Positions 36,117-47,997 of a stretch of DNA of 64,000 bases are shown piece by piece. Position 1 is the first letter of the stretch. Every line of letters starts with the position of its first letter. The notes under the pieces were generated by a model, which saw only the letters and a list, made by a program, of their open reading frames with translations, did no database searches and was not told where the DNA came from. The position numbers were made by a program, and so were the translations under genes. The DNA lies in NCBI GenBank assembly GCA_900215285.1, contig OCMG01000003.1:248001-312000 (forward strand), in the 5' to 3' direction. This DNA is from Ensifer adhaerens (GTDB taxonomy: Bacteria > Pseudomonadota > Alphaproteobacteria > Rhizobiales > Rhizobiaceae).

Positions 36117-37199
36117 TCAGGCGTCGGTCTTTTCGCGTTTCGTGGTGACGCGCTTCACCGCCGTGATGGCAGCATGCGCGACGATGCCGGCGCCGACGAC
36201 GCCCGCGGCCGTGCGGCCGATCTGGTCCGCATTGGCCTCGATACCGAACTGGTTGATCGTCGTGAGGCGGTCGTAGAACGAGCCCTTGTCCCAGAAGCCG
36301 TCTTCCGAACAGCCGATGCAGCCATGGCCCGACTGGATGGGGAAGGAGACGCCGCCGTTCCAGCGCACGGTCGAGCAGGCATTGTAGGTCGTCGGGCCCT
36401 TGCAGCCCATCTTGTAGAGACAGTAGCCCTTGCGCGCGCCTTCGTCGTCCCACTCCTCGACAAACTGGCCGGCATCGAAATGCGGACGGCGATAGCACTT
36501 GTCGTGGATGCGCTGCGAATAGAACATCTGCGGCCGGCCCTGACGGTCGAGTTCGGGCAGGCGGCCGAAGGTGGTGATGAAAGTCACGACGCCGGTCATG
36601 ACCTCGGCGATCGGCGGACAGCCCGGAACCTTGATGATCGGCTTGTCCTTGATGACCTTGTCGATGGGGGTCGCCTGTGTCGGGTTCGGCTTGGCGGCCT
36701 GCACGCAGCCCCAGGAGGCGCAGGCGCCCCAGGCGATGATCGCCATGGCGTCCTCGGCCATCCATTTCAGCTTCTCGACGAAGGGCCGGCCGCCGTCGAT
36801 GCAGAACATGCCGTCTTCGTTGAGCGGCGGATTACCTTCGACGGCGAGAATGTACTTGCCCTTGTATTTCTGCTTGGTCTCTTCGAGGATCGCTTCGGCC
36901 TGCTTGCCTGCTGCCGCCATGATCGTGTCGTCATAGTCGAGAGAGATCATCGAGAGGATGACATCCTTGACCAGCGGATGGGCCGAGCGGATGAAGCTCT
37001 CCGAACAGCAGGTGCATTCCAGACCATGCATCCAGATGACCGGAACGCGCTCCTTGGTTTCCAGCGCCTGTTCCATGGCCTTGGCGCCCGCGGGACCGAA
37101 GCCGAGGCTCGCCGCCGTCAGGCTGCAGAATTTCGTGAAGCTTCGCCGGGTGATCCCCTGACGGCGAATAACATCGTAAAAGGTTTCGGTTGCAGCCAT
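36117..37199 (-). CDS. hupS: Uptake [NiFe] hydrogenase small subunit HupS (six-Cys proximal cluster)
   Basis: Electron-transfer subunit of 360 residues. A Tat leader with [19 protein letters not shown] ends near AGAKA. The proximal-cluster region has ECTCCSES (Cys 62, 64, 65), WGACASWGC (Cys 160, 165) and PGCPP (Cys 194). These six correspond with a constant offset of 45 to Cys 17, 19, 20, 115, 120 and 149 of Ralstonia eutropha HoxK, the [4Fe-3S] ligands of O2-tolerant enzymes. A C-terminal hydrophobic segment ([18 protein letters not shown]) anchors it. The ATG follows GGAGGAG, about 60 bases after a sigma54 promoter. Confidence 0.97.
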   Translation of the reverse strand: MAATETFYDVIRRQGITRRSFTKFCSLTAASLGFGPAGAKAMEQALETKERVPVIWMHGLECTCCSESFIRSAHPLVKDVILSMISLDYDDTIMAAAGKQAEAILEETKQKYKGKYILAVEGNPPLNEDGMFCIDGGRPFVEKLKWMAEDAMAIIAWGACASWGCVQAAKPNPTQATPIDKVIKDKPIIKVPGCPPIAEVMTGVVTFITTFGRLPELDRQGRPQMFYSQRIHDKCYRRPHFDAGQFVEEWDDEGARKGYCLYKMGCKGPTTYNACSTVRWNGGVSFPIQSGHGCIGCSEDGFWDKGSFYDRLTTINQFGIEANADQIGRTAAGVVGAGIVAHAAITAVKRVTTKREKTDA

Positions 37200-37267
37200 G
37201 CTCTCCTCCGGCATTTTCGAGTTTGTTCCATCCGCGCCGACCCTCCGGCGGACATGATCAGATGAAC

Positions 37268-37284
37268 AGCAAGAACCGGACCAA
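37268..37284 (-). promoter_or_regulatory. Sigma54 (-24/-12) promoter of hupS
   Basis: Minus-strand TTGGTCCGGTTCTTGCT fits YTGGCACGRNNNTTGCW at all but two defined positions and has the exact ten-base spacing between GG and GC. The predicted start is near 37258, about 60 bases before hupS. An IHF-like site (ATTCAATCGGTTT, two mismatches) lies about 30-40 bases upstream at 37312-37324, the layout expected for a HupR/HoxA-activated promoter. Confidence 0.75.
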
Positions 37285-37487
37285 TTTGCAGAGAGCGCCG
37301 CGCCAAGGTCGAAACCGATTGAATTTTCAGGATTTATTCTGCCCATTGCAGAAGCTGACCTCCACGACCGGCTAGCGCTGGTAAAAAGAAGCAGCCGCGT
37401 CTGGAAAGTGGATGACCGCGGGATGGAAAGGCGGTTTTCAGCGAACGGTTCAGATTTGATGGGAGGCAAGTCCCGGCGGGACATCAC

Positions 37488-38927
37488 TCAATGCGCGGTG
37501 CAGACCATGCAAGGGTCGAAGGAGCGGATGACATGCTGGAGCGCTGCCGACTTTGCACCGAGCGCTCCGGTCTCCACGCCTTCCAGCGCCTGTTCAAGAG
37601 GTCCGGGCAGGCCGGTGCGGTCGCGCGGCGAGAAATTCCAGGTGGTGGGCGCAATGATCTGGTAGCGTTCGATCTTGCCATTGGTGAGCGTCACCCAATG
37701 GCCGAGCGCGCCCCGCGCCGCTTCCACCAGACCCGCCGCACGGGCATCGTCCGGCACGGCAAAATGGGTGGAGAAGGCCTCCTTGAGCTTCAATTGCCGA
37801 AGCCAGCCCTGCATGGAATGAACAAGAATGGCTGTCTCGATCAGGCGGGCGATGACACGGGTGCGGACCGAAGTTCCACCGTCGCGGGCGATCAATTCGG
37901 TAATCAGCGGGTGACCGGCGACGGTGAGCCGCGCGGCGGCCCCGGTTTCCATTGGCCTGCCGTCGATCCGCGGGGCTTTTGCCCAGGAATAGGCCCCGCT
38001 TTTCAGCGCATCCGGCCTCGTTTCGGCATCGAAAGGCGTGTCGGCGGTGTCGCTGAACCAGGAAAAGGCAACGTCCTCAGAAATCCGGCTGCCGTCAAAC
38101 GGCGTCACGCCACCGAGGCCTGCAATGCCCGCCAGGAAGAGCGAGTTCTCAGCCTCATGGTAAGCGCCATAGGACAGAAGCAGGCCCGGTCCGCGACCGA
38201 GACCGCGCAATGCCAGATCCTCGGCGAGATTGAGAAACGCGCTGAAATCGCCGCTGCTTCTGGCGCGAAAAGCCTCCAGATCGGCTTCCGTCTGCATCGA
38301 GAGAATATCGTCCAGCGAGACGCCGAACAGCGTCTGCTCGAGAAAGACCTGCGTGTCGGCAAGGATGGCGGCAAGCCGCACCCGCTCCCCAATATCGATC
38401 GCCTTCGTCACGCCGCCCGGCTGGAAGGCCAGCGAATGCGGCCACTTGCCGGCAATGATCCCCATGATTTCGAGAAGCCGGCGACGGGCGGGCAGATATT
38501 CGGCGGATGCATCACCGCTGACCGCCTTGAACCGCCCGGCGGCCGCCTCGAACCAGTCGCGCCCGGCATATTCGGCGCGCGCGAAATCCGGCATGAAAAA
38601 GAGATAGAAATGCGTCAGATGGTCGGCGATATTCTCCGCCGCATGGGCCAGATTGGCCGCGAGATAGCCATTGGGTGCAGCCCGCCCGCCAGCGAGATTG
38701 CGCAGCGCTGTGGCCGCGGCAATCGATTGCGAGACCGAACATATGCCGCAGATGCGCGGCGCAATGACAAGCGCATCCGAAGGCGGGCGACCGCCAAGGA
38801 TCGCCTCGAAGCCGCGATAGAGCGTCGTCGTCACCTCTGCACGGGCGATCACGCCATCCTGAATGTCGAGCGCGACTTCCAGATCGCCCTCGACGCGGTT
38901 GAATGGCCCGGCAATGACACGGGTCAT
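37488..38927 (-). CDS. hupV: Regulatory hydrogenase large subunit HupV (HoxC)
   Basis: Large subunit of the cytoplasmic H2 sensor, 479 residues. It keeps both NiFe Cys motifs (PRICGICSVSQS near 60-72 and DPCMVCTAH at the very end), but the chain stops at that His: there is no C-terminal extension, so no protease processing is needed, as in known HupV/HoxC. It overlaps hupU by four bases. With HupU it signals H2 to HupT. The 288-base gap to hupS contains the hupS promoter. Confidence 0.96.
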   Translation of the reverse strand: MTRVIAGPFNRVEGDLEVALDIQDGVIARAEVTTTLYRGFEAILGGRPPSDALVIAPRICGICSVSQSIAAATALRNLAGGRAAPNGYLAANLAHAAENIADHLTHFYLFFMPDFARAEYAGRDWFEAAAGRFKAVSGDASAEYLPARRRLLEIMGIIAGKWPHSLAFQPGGVTKAIDIGERVRLAAILADTQVFLEQTLFGVSLDDILSMQTEADLEAFRARSSGDFSAFLNLAEDLALRGLGRGPGLLLSYGAYHEAENSLFLAGIAGLGGVTPFDGSRISEDVAFSWFSDTADTPFDAETRPDALKSGAYSWAKAPRIDGRPMETGAAARLTVAGHPLITELIARDGGTSVRTRVIARLIETAILVHSMQGWLRQLKLKEAFSTHFAVPDDARAAGLVEAARGALGHWVTLTNGKIERYQIIAPTTWNFSPRDRTGLPGPLEQALEGVETGALGAKSAALQHVIRSFDPCMVCTAH

Positions 38928-39946
38928 TTCGGGCCCGCCTTGCCGCGCTGCGGATCGGTCGTCACCCGGTCGGAGGTGGCGTTCTTGCGCACGCGCTCGG
39001 GCGTCGCGGATTTGGAAAGCGCCGCCAGCGCCACGAACCAGGCCTTGGGCATGTCGAGCGGCAGGCCGACCGGAATGCCGGCGACCTTGGGCGTCTTGAG
39101 GAAACCGTTGGCCGCCTCGAAACCCGGCGAAGTACAGGCTATGCAGGAAAAGCCGCCATGGGTGCAGGAGCCGCCACCATTCCAGGCGCGCTGGTTGCAA
39201 TCGCCCACGGCCTGGGTCGCCTTGCAGCCGAGATGTTCCATCATGCAGCCGAGGTCGGAGAGCTTTTCGGCGCTCGCCTTGAACTCGTAATATTCGTTGC
39301 GGTCGCAGCCGTGATGCGCGAGCGTCTTGGCATAGAAGCGGGGCCGGCCGAGCTTGTCGAGATCGGTGGCGGTGAACTCGTCGAAGGCAATCGCCCCCAG
39401 CGTTTCCATGATCCAGCCCGGATGCGGCGCGCAGCCTGAAATGTTGATCACCGGCATGCCGGACAGAGACCGAAACTCGCGCCCGAGCGCCCCGCCTTCA
39501 AGCCCGTCGCCATATTGCAGGCCGCTGACCTCATCTGAAAAGGGCATCGCAGCGGGTATGCCGCCAAAGGCCGCGCAGGTGCCGACCGCGACGCAATAGT
39601 TGGCGCGCGGCGCGAGCCGGCGCACCCAGTCGAGCGTTGTCTTGCCGGTGCCGGCCATGCGGCTGTAGAGCCCCGTGCCATCCGGCCCCATCATGATCGA
39701 GCCTTCGATGCAGAGGATATCGAGCGGCCGCCGGCCTTCTGCGACGTCTTCGAAGATCTCGATGGCCTCGCTGCCCGATTCCTCGCTCAGCGACGGATGC
39801 CAGAGAAGTTCGATCCCGAAGGACTGCAGCTCGCGCATGAAGCCCTTCGCGCCCACCTCCAGCACGGACATGGTGCAGCCGCCGCAGCTTCCGGCCTGGA
39901 GCCAGAGCAAGGTCTTGTTGGTGCGGGATGGGGTGACTGCATTCAT
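38924..39946 (-). CDS. hupU: Regulatory hydrogenase small subunit HupU (HoxB)
   Basis: Small subunit of the H2 sensor, 340 residues. It starts MNAVTPSRTNKTLLWLQAGSCGGCTMSVLEVG without a Tat leader and without a membrane anchor, so the complex stays in the cytoplasm. The proximal-cluster Cys are CGGC (about 21-24) with GTCAAFGG, lacking the two extra Cys of HupS. The ATG at 39946 is chosen since the protein begins where HoxB proteins do; upstream in-frame sequence belongs to the AraC gene region. It lies 38 bases after that gene on the same strand. Confidence 0.95.
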   Translation of the reverse strand: MNAVTPSRTNKTLLWLQAGSCGGCTMSVLEVGAKGFMRELQSFGIELLWHPSLSEESGSEAIEIFEDVAEGRRPLDILCIEGSIMMGPDGTGLYSRMAGTGKTTLDWVRRLAPRANYCVAVGTCAAFGGIPAAMPFSDEVSGLQYGDGLEGGALGREFRSLSGMPVINISGCAPHPGWIMETLGAIAFDEFTATDLDKLGRPRFYAKTLAHHGCDRNEYYEFKASAEKLSDLGCMMEHLGCKATQAVGDCNQRAWNGGGSCTHGGFSCIACTSPGFEAANGFLKTPKVAGIPVGLPLDMPKAWFVALAALSKSATPERVRKNATSDRVTTDPQRGKAGPK

Positions 39947-39984
39947 GCCGTCTTTGTCGCACCGGTCCGAAAAGACGTCAACGG

Positions 39985-40860
39985 TTAGCCGCCGACTGAG
40001 GCGTACATGCCCGATGTGCGGAATTCGGTTGGGCTCACTCCATACGCCTTGCGGAAGACCTTGGAGAAATAATTGTTCTCCGACATGCCGCAACGCGCGG
40101 CGATTTCCTTCACGCTCATGTCGCGATTGGCGATCAGCAGGCGTGCGGCCCGGCGCATGCGCTGTTCCTGCACATATTCCGCCGGCGGCAGGCCCGCCAT
40201 GGTGGCGAAGCTGCGTGAAAAATGCGCCCGGCTCAGGCCCGCCACCTCCGCCAGCCGATCGACGTTCAGATCGCTGCTCAGGTTCTCGGCGATGAACTGC
40301 AGCGTCCGGGTGATGGCATTCTGTTCGCGCAGGATGCGGTCTGACGGGCCGAAGACGTCGTCGTAAAGATGCATCGCCGCTTCGTAGGCAATCGCAGACG
40401 CAAAGCCGGGCGTCTCGCCCTCGCCTTTCATGAGCCGCAGCGTGCAATCGGCCAGCCGATCGATCGTCTGTGGCTTGAGCTTCAGCACCGGCCCCTGCGC
40501 GTTCAGAACCATTTCATGGATCCTGAGCGCATCGATGCCGTTCATCGATATCCAGAAATATTCCCAGCGGTCGCCCTGCTCCAGCCAGTAGCGGTGATTG
40601 TGGGGAATGATGACGAGCAGCGTTTCACCAGCATGAATTTTCATATTGCGGTTTTCGTAACGCAGCGACCCACGCCCGGAGATCGTATGCTGCAGCACCG
40701 TGAAGGGGGTGTTGCCGCGCAAGCGACCGTCCCAGGAATAGATGGCATTCTCACGGATTTCATAGCCTGCGCTGGTCGGCATCGTGTGCAGCGTGACGCG
40801 CGAGCGCAACAGCGAGACTGTTCGCATGCCCGGGCCATGGTCGATCAGGTCGGTCAGCAT
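39985..40860 (-). CDS. AraC-family regulator
   Basis: Regulator of 291 residues: an N-terminal cupin-like AraC arm (TVLQHTISGRGSLRYENRNMKIHAGETLLVIIPHNHRYWL, shown in two parts of the sequence) and a C-terminal double helix-turn-helix (LAEVAGLSRAHFSRSFATM and IAARCGMSENNYFSKVFRKAYGVSPTEFR). It diverges from an aldehyde dehydrogenase gene with AraC-type direct repeats between them, so that gene is the probable target. It also stands 38 bases upstream of hupU on the same strand, so read-through into hupUV is possible. The ligand is unknown. Confidence 0.9.
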   Translation of the reverse strand: MLTDLIDHGPGMRTVSLLRSRVTLHTMPTSAGYEIRENAIYSWDGRLRGNTPFTVLQHTISGRGSLRYENRNMKIHAGETLLVIIPHNHRYWLEQGDRWEYFWISMNGIDALRIHEMVLNAQGPVLKLKPQTIDRLADCTLRLMKGEGETPGFASAIAYEAAMHLYDDVFGPSDRILREQNAITRTLQFIAENLSSDLNVDRLAEVAGLSRAHFSRSFATMAGLPPAEYVQEQRMRRAARLLIANRDMSVKEIAARCGMSENNYFSKVFRKAYGVSPTEFRTSGMYASVGG

Positions 40861-40943
40861 GATTTTACCCTTGAACGGCGGAAGCCCGAAAATTCATGTC
40901 ATCCTTCGGTCCTGCGATCAAGAGCGGGATGCCTTCGTCAAAT

Positions 40944-40974
40944 TTGATCAAATCATGTTGAATTATGATCAAAC
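40944..40974 (+). promoter_or_regulatory. AraC-type direct repeats before the aldehyde dehydrogenase
   Basis: TGATCAAA occurs twice in the same orientation (40946-40953 and 40967-40974), 21 bases or two helical turns apart, within the 169-base divergent spacer. The first copy is part of the palindrome TTTGATCAAA. Paired direct repeats at this spacing are the usual AraC-family binding arrangement. Confidence 0.6.
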
Positions 40975-41029
40975 CTTGACTAATCTCAACAGCATTGACG
41001 ATCCTTCCCATCAACCGCAGGAGCTCCTG

Positions 41030-42466
41030 ATGAAGCAATACGGCCAGTTCTATATCAATGGCGCCTGGGTCGATCCCGTTGATGAGCAGGGCGTACTCGA
41101 GGTGATCGATCCGTCTGTCGAAGAGGCCTTTGCAACGATCGCGCTCGGTGGCCGGGGCGATGTGGATCGTGCCGTGGCAGCGGCATCCAGCGCCCTCGAA
41201 GGCTTCTATCTTACAAGCCCCTTGGAGCGTCGCGAGCTTCTGAAAGCTGTGTTGTCGGTGTACCGCAAAAGGGCGGAAGATCTCGCCTGGGCGATCTCGC
41301 ACGAGATGGGCGCGCCGAAAAAAATGTCGCTGGAGAACCAGGTGGGCAGCGGCGCGGCGCATATTCAAACCATGATCGACGTCCTCAAGGACTATCGCTT
41401 CGAGCGGATGATCGGCAAGACGATGGTGTGCAAGGAAGCCGTCGGCGTCGTCGCCATGATCACACCGTGGAACTGGCCGCTCAATCAGATCACCTGCAAG
41501 GTTGCACCGGCGCTCGGCGCGGGCTGCACGATGGTTCTCAAGCCCTCGGAGGTGGCGCCGATCAGCGGGCTGGTCTTTGCCGAAATCATGCATGAGGCCG
41601 GCGTTCCCGCCGGCGTGTTCAATCTCGTGAACGGAGACGGCCCGACGGTCGGCGAAGCCATGGCATCGCATCCGGACGTCCACATGATCTCGATCACCGG
41701 ATCGAACCGCGCCGGCGTTGCCGTGGCGAGGGCTGCGGCTGCGACCGTCAAGCGGGTGCATCAGGAACTTGGCGGGAAGTCCGCCAATATCATCCTTGAG
41801 GACGCCGAGGTCGACTTCGCCGCCGCCGTGCGGCAGGGGACCCTCGAATGCTTCGACAATACCGGGCAGTCCTGCAACGCGGCAACGCGCATGCTGGTGC
41901 CGCAAGAGCGAATGACACTGGCCGCCTCGGTAGCCGCAGAGGCGGCCGGTTCTGTGACCGTCGGACCGTCCGATCGCGACGGCGTCCGTCTGGGGCCGGT
42001 TGTCAGCCAGATGCAGTATGACAAGATCCAGGACCTGATTGCGTCCGGCATTTCCGAAGGCGCGTCGCTCGTGGCTGGCGGGCTCGGCCGACCGGAGGGG
42101 CTCAACCGGGGATATTTTGTCCGCCCGACCGTATTTGCGGACGTGAAGCCCGGCATGCGCATCGAACGCGAGGAAATTTTCGGCCCGGTTCTGTCCATCG
42201 TCGGCTACAAGGACGAAGACGAGGCAATCCGCATCGCCAACGACACGATCTACGGCCTCGCCGCCTATGTTTCGTCATCCGACCTTGGCCGGGCTCACCG
42301 GGTCGCGCGGCGGCTTCGCGCCGGCAATGTCCATATCAACTATCCGGCCTGGGATACCCATGCGCCTTTCGGCGGCATGAAACAGTCCGGAAACGGGCGC
42401 GAATATGGGGAGTTCGGTCTTGACGACTTCCTCGAAATCAAGGGGATCATCGGATACGCGGAATGA
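41030..42466 (+). CDS. NAD(P)-dependent aldehyde dehydrogenase
   Basis: Oxidises an aldehyde to a carboxylate in the cytoplasm; 478 residues, aldehyde dehydrogenase superfamily. The N-terminal fold has ITPWNWPLNQI (cofactor site), the general-base Glu in HQELGGKSANII, and the nucleophile Cys in FDNTGQSCNAATRML; the C-terminus has EEIFGPVLSIVGY. The ATG follows CAGGAGCTCCTG; an upstream extension of the frame would cross the operator and is rejected. It is divergent from an AraC regulator. Substrate not predictable; the QSCNAATR form is common among broad-specificity bacterial enzymes. Confidence 0.9.
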   Translation: MKQYGQFYINGAWVDPVDEQGVLEVIDPSVEEAFATIALGGRGDVDRAVAAASSALEGFYLTSPLERRELLKAVLSVYRKRAEDLAWAISHEMGAPKKMSLENQVGSGAAHIQTMIDVLKDYRFERMIGKTMVCKEAVGVVAMITPWNWPLNQITCKVAPALGAGCTMVLKPSEVAPISGLVFAEIMHEAGVPAGVFNLVNGDGPTVGEAMASHPDVHMISITGSNRAGVAVARAAAATVKRVHQELGGKSANIILEDAEVDFAAAVRQGTLECFDNTGQSCNAATRMLVPQERMTLAASVAAEAAGSVTVGPSDRDGVRLGPVVSQMQYDKIQDLIASGISEGASLVAGGLGRPEGLNRGYFVRPTVFADVKPGMRIEREEIFGPVLSIVGYKDEDEAIRIANDTIYGLAAYVSSSDLGRAHRVARRLRAGNVHINYPAWDTHAPFGGMKQSGNGREYGEFGLDDFLEIKGIIGYAE

Positions 42467-42857
42467 TCCGCCGTGGCCGGTCCGGTTGCACATTTTAACG
42501 GATTATCTGCAAAAGCCGCAGGATTTTCCTTCAGCCATCGAACCACATGGGTCCTAAGGGTCTTCATTTGTGCCTGAGACAGGCAAGGTCGGCGTCTTGC
42601 CGACCGGCGACATCGAAGGGAGCCCGCCTCGACGTCGGGGTGACCTCAGACCGTGCCTATCACGCCCTTCGATGGACGAACCGCAACCTCAATCTCGCTC
42701 CAGGAGGCAGCATCGGTACCATCTCCTCAGCCGGTCTTTTGCCTCCGCATGAAGCAGTTCTTGTCGGAGTGCAATACTTTCTCGAACGATCGTTTTTTTA
42801 TGCTTGCAAAAAAATACGATCGTTCGTAAATACGAGCCGGAGATTTTGGAGAGCAGC
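42467..42857 (+). other. 391-base intergenic stretch before the RND regulator
   Basis: No convincing gene. The first 290 bases show no clear motif beyond short GC-rich symmetry. The last 80 bases hold the TetR operator and promoter of the RND efflux operon, described separately. Confidence 0.6.
42783..42832 (+). promoter_or_regulatory. Promoter and TetR operator of the RND efflux operon
   Basis: CGAACGATCGT (42783-42793) and its complement (42816-42826) form an 11-bp inverted repeat, 22 bases apart, each arm having a CGATCG core. The right arm fills the 17-base spacer between a -35-like TTGCAA (42804-42809) and a -10-like TAAATA (42827-42832). Binding of the adjacent TetR protein would directly block polymerase. 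Confidence 0.65.
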
Positions 42858-43412
42858 GTGGGCCGTAACCGCAGAATCACGAAGGACGATATTCTGGATG
42901 CTGCGGAGCGCGTCGTCATGAAGCTCGGCGCCTCGGGGCTGTCCATCGATGCGGTGGCGCAGGAAGCCGGCGTCAGCAAGTCCACCGTGGTCTACGACCA
43001 CAAATCAAAGAGCACGCTTCTGTCCGCGCTGATCGACCGCCGCCTCGGTATGGAGCAGGAGCGGCAGGAACACGCGATCGCTGAGGCGCAAGACACCCCG
43101 CACCCGGAGCTTTTCGGCCGCATCAAGGCTGCAGAACGCGAAATTGACGACGTCGACCGCGCGGTCGCCATGGCCATAAGCGCCTCCGTATCGCACGAGG
43201 CAGCGCTTCACCAGCAGATGCGCGAATGGACGACGCAGGATCTCAACGCCATGGCTGCCGGACCCAAGCCACAGGCGGCGCTTCTCGCCTATCTCGCCCT
43301 GACGGGCTTCCAATGCAATTCGTTCTTCGGTTTCCATCAGTGGAAGCCTGAAGAACAGGTTCAGATTCTGGATAGTATCCGAACCATGTACACCACCTAT
43401 CGCGAGACATAG
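42858..43412 (+). CDS. TetR-family repressor of RND efflux operon
   Basis: Repressor of 184 residues: helix-turn-helix at about 8-52 (ITKDDILDAAERVVMKLGASGL, LSIDAVAQEAGVSKSTVVYDHKSK, given as two parts) and a C-terminal TetR domain. I use the GTG at 42858 because GGAG precedes it by about six bases and a promoter with start near 42839 lies just upstream; the earlier TTG at 42804 is the -35 element. It precedes the membrane-fusion gene by 46 bases, so the gene is autoregulated with the pump in the usual AcrR/AmeR style. Ligand: probably a pump substrate. Confidence 0.88.
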   Translation: MGRNRRITKDDILDAAERVVMKLGASGLSIDAVAQEAGVSKSTVVYDHKSKSTLLSALIDRRLGMEQERQEHAIAEAQDTPHPELFGRIKAAEREIDDVDRAVAMAISASVSHEAALHQQMREWTTQDLNAMAAGPKPQAALLAYLALTGFQCNSFFGFHQWKPEEQVQILDSIRTMYTTYRET

Positions 43413-43458
43413 TATCGAAGCCGTTGAAGGCCGATCCGCACACTGAAGGAATACCGTC

Positions 43459-44679
43459 ATGTATAACGGTCAAAACCTGCGGCGCCTGGGGGCCTGCATT
43501 CTCGCCGCCTCGGTCCTTGCAATATCGTCCTCCGGTGCCCGGGCCCAGGACGCCATGCAGATGCCTCCACCGGCCGTCGGCGTACTGGAATTGAAGGCGC
43601 ATTCGGTTCCCGTGATCAGCGAACTGCCCGGACGTGTCGCGGCAACCCGTACATCCGAAGTGCGCGCGCGCGTCTCCGGCATTCTGCAGGAGCGCGTGTT
43701 CCAGCAGGGGACCTTGGTAAAACAGGGAGATGTGCTTTACCGGATCGATCCGCGCCTGTTCCGCGTCCGCGTCGACAGCGCCGAGGCCTCGCTTCGCCGC
43801 GCCGAAGCCACCCGCGACAACGCCAAGGTCCAGTTCGAACGACAGAAGACGCTGCGGGAACGCAACGTCGCCAGCGGCATCGACTATGACAGTGCCGCCC
43901 TGACGCTCGCTCAATCTGAAGCCGATGTGGCGCTTGCCCAATCCGCCCTTGATGAAGCCAGGATCAATCTCGACTACACGGAAGTGCGCGCGCCGATTTC
44001 CGGCATCATCGGCGGAGCTCTGGTCACCGAAGGCGCACTGGTGACCGCCGACGGAACATCGAACCTTGCTCTCATCCAGCAGATCGATCCGGTCTACGTC
44101 GATTTCACGCAGTCTGCGCAGGATCTCATCGCGCTGCGCAGAGCGGTGGCCGAAGGCAAGCTGGAAAGCCCGAAGCCGGGTCAGGCGAGCGTCACACTCG
44201 TCTTCGATGGCGGCGACACCTATCCCGAAAAGGGCAAGCTGCTCTTCTCCAGCGCCAGCGTCGATCCGACGACCGGTCAGGTTACCCTTCGCGCCGAATT
44301 TCCCAATCCGCGCACGGAGCTTCTTCCGGGGATGTATGTCCGCATCCGGATAGAACAGGCCGTGCAGCAGGGCGCGATCACGGTCCCGCAGCGTGCGGTT
44401 CTCAGAACGCAGGACGGCAGACCTCAGGTCTACATCGTGGAAGCCGATGGCACAGCCAAGCTGCGCGACGTCAAGCTTGGACAGTCAATCGATCAGGATT
44501 GGGTCGTCGAGGCCGGCCTGAAGGCGGGCGAGAAGCTCATTGTCGATGGCGTACAGAAGGTGCACCCCGATTCCAAGGTTGTTCCGCAGCCCTGGAGCCC
44601 CGACGCAAAGCCGCTGGCTGGCAGCGACCAGGCGCCCGAAAAGCCTGAAGACAAGTCTGCAGCGGCTCCGGCGAAATAG
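43459..44679 (+). CDS. RND efflux periplasmic adaptor (membrane fusion protein)
   Basis: Periplasmic adaptor of 406 residues, AcrA/MexA family. A signal peptide (RRLGACILAASVLAISSSGARA) without a lipobox Cys suggests a soluble or peripherally bound adaptor rather than a lipoprotein. Order: lipoyl half-motifs (RVSGILQERVFQQGTLVKQG and later VRAPISGIIGGALVTEG), a coiled-coil hairpin (about 105-160), beta-barrel and membrane-proximal domains. The C-terminal tail is rich in Ala, Pro, Lys and Asp. It links the inner-membrane pump encoded next to an outer-membrane channel that must be encoded elsewhere, as none follows. Confidence 0.93.
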   Translation: MYNGQNLRRLGACILAASVLAISSSGARAQDAMQMPPPAVGVLELKAHSVPVISELPGRVAATRTSEVRARVSGILQERVFQQGTLVKQGDVLYRIDPRLFRVRVDSAEASLRRAEATRDNAKVQFERQKTLRERNVASGIDYDSAALTLAQSEADVALAQSALDEARINLDYTEVRAPISGIIGGALVTEGALVTADGTSNLALIQQIDPVYVDFTQSAQDLIALRRAVAEGKLESPKPGQASVTLVFDGGDTYPEKGKLLFSSASVDPTTGQVTLRAEFPNPRTELLPGMYVRIRIEQAVQQGAITVPQRAVLRTQDGRPQVYIVEADGTAKLRDVKLGQSIDQDWVVEAGLKAGEKLIVDGVQKVHPDSKVVPQPWSPDAKPLAGSDQAPEKPEDKSAAAPAK

Positions 44680-44690
44680 GACACGGAAAC

Positions 44691-47846
<3,156 letters not shown>

Positions 47847-47853
47847 GCAGAAA

Positions 47854-47918
47854 CCGACCGGAGCCCCCCAAAGCCGGTCGGCTTAAGCCCCACCCTCTTC
47901 CTTTGCCGGGGGTGGGGC
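47854..47918 (+). terminator. Tandem hairpins after the RND operon
   Basis: Two stems follow the pump stop: CCGACCGG / CCGGTCGG (47854-47861, 47874-47881) and GCCCCACCC / GGGTGGGGC (47887-47895, 47910-47918). There is no T-run, so termination may be partial or Rho-assisted. Confidence 0.55.
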
Positions 47919-47939
47919 ACCCTCGCTGGTGATAGCACC

Positions 47940-47964
47940 GGAACAGACGCCCGAAATCCGGGTT
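47940..47964 (+). promoter_or_regulatory. EcfG-type (general stress response) promoter
   Basis: GGAAC (47940-47944), 16 bases, GGTT (47961-47964), against the alphaproteobacterial EcfG consensus GGAAC-N16/17-CGTT; one mismatch. The predicted start is near 47971, about 27 bases before the DUF892 gene. A stress-protein gene directly behind it supports the call. Confidence 0.65.
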
Positions 47965-47997
47965 AGATGCGCCGAATGCTAACGGAGGGACGGCTTC

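Noticed and set aside
37296..37317. TTGGCGCGGCGCTCTCTGCA (minus strand) as the sigma54 promoter of hupS
   Set aside because: It has TTGG and TGCA, but 13 rather than 10 bases lie between GG and GC; the site at 37268-37284 has exact spacing.
37491..39290. Long plus-strand open frame opposite hupV
   Set aside because: Antisense shadow; hupV with both NiFe Cys motifs is on the other strand.
42804..42857. TTG at 42804 as start of the RND TetR regulator
   Set aside because: It coincides with the -35 element and operator; the GTG at 42858 has a Shine-Dalgarno and gives the normal TetR N-terminus.
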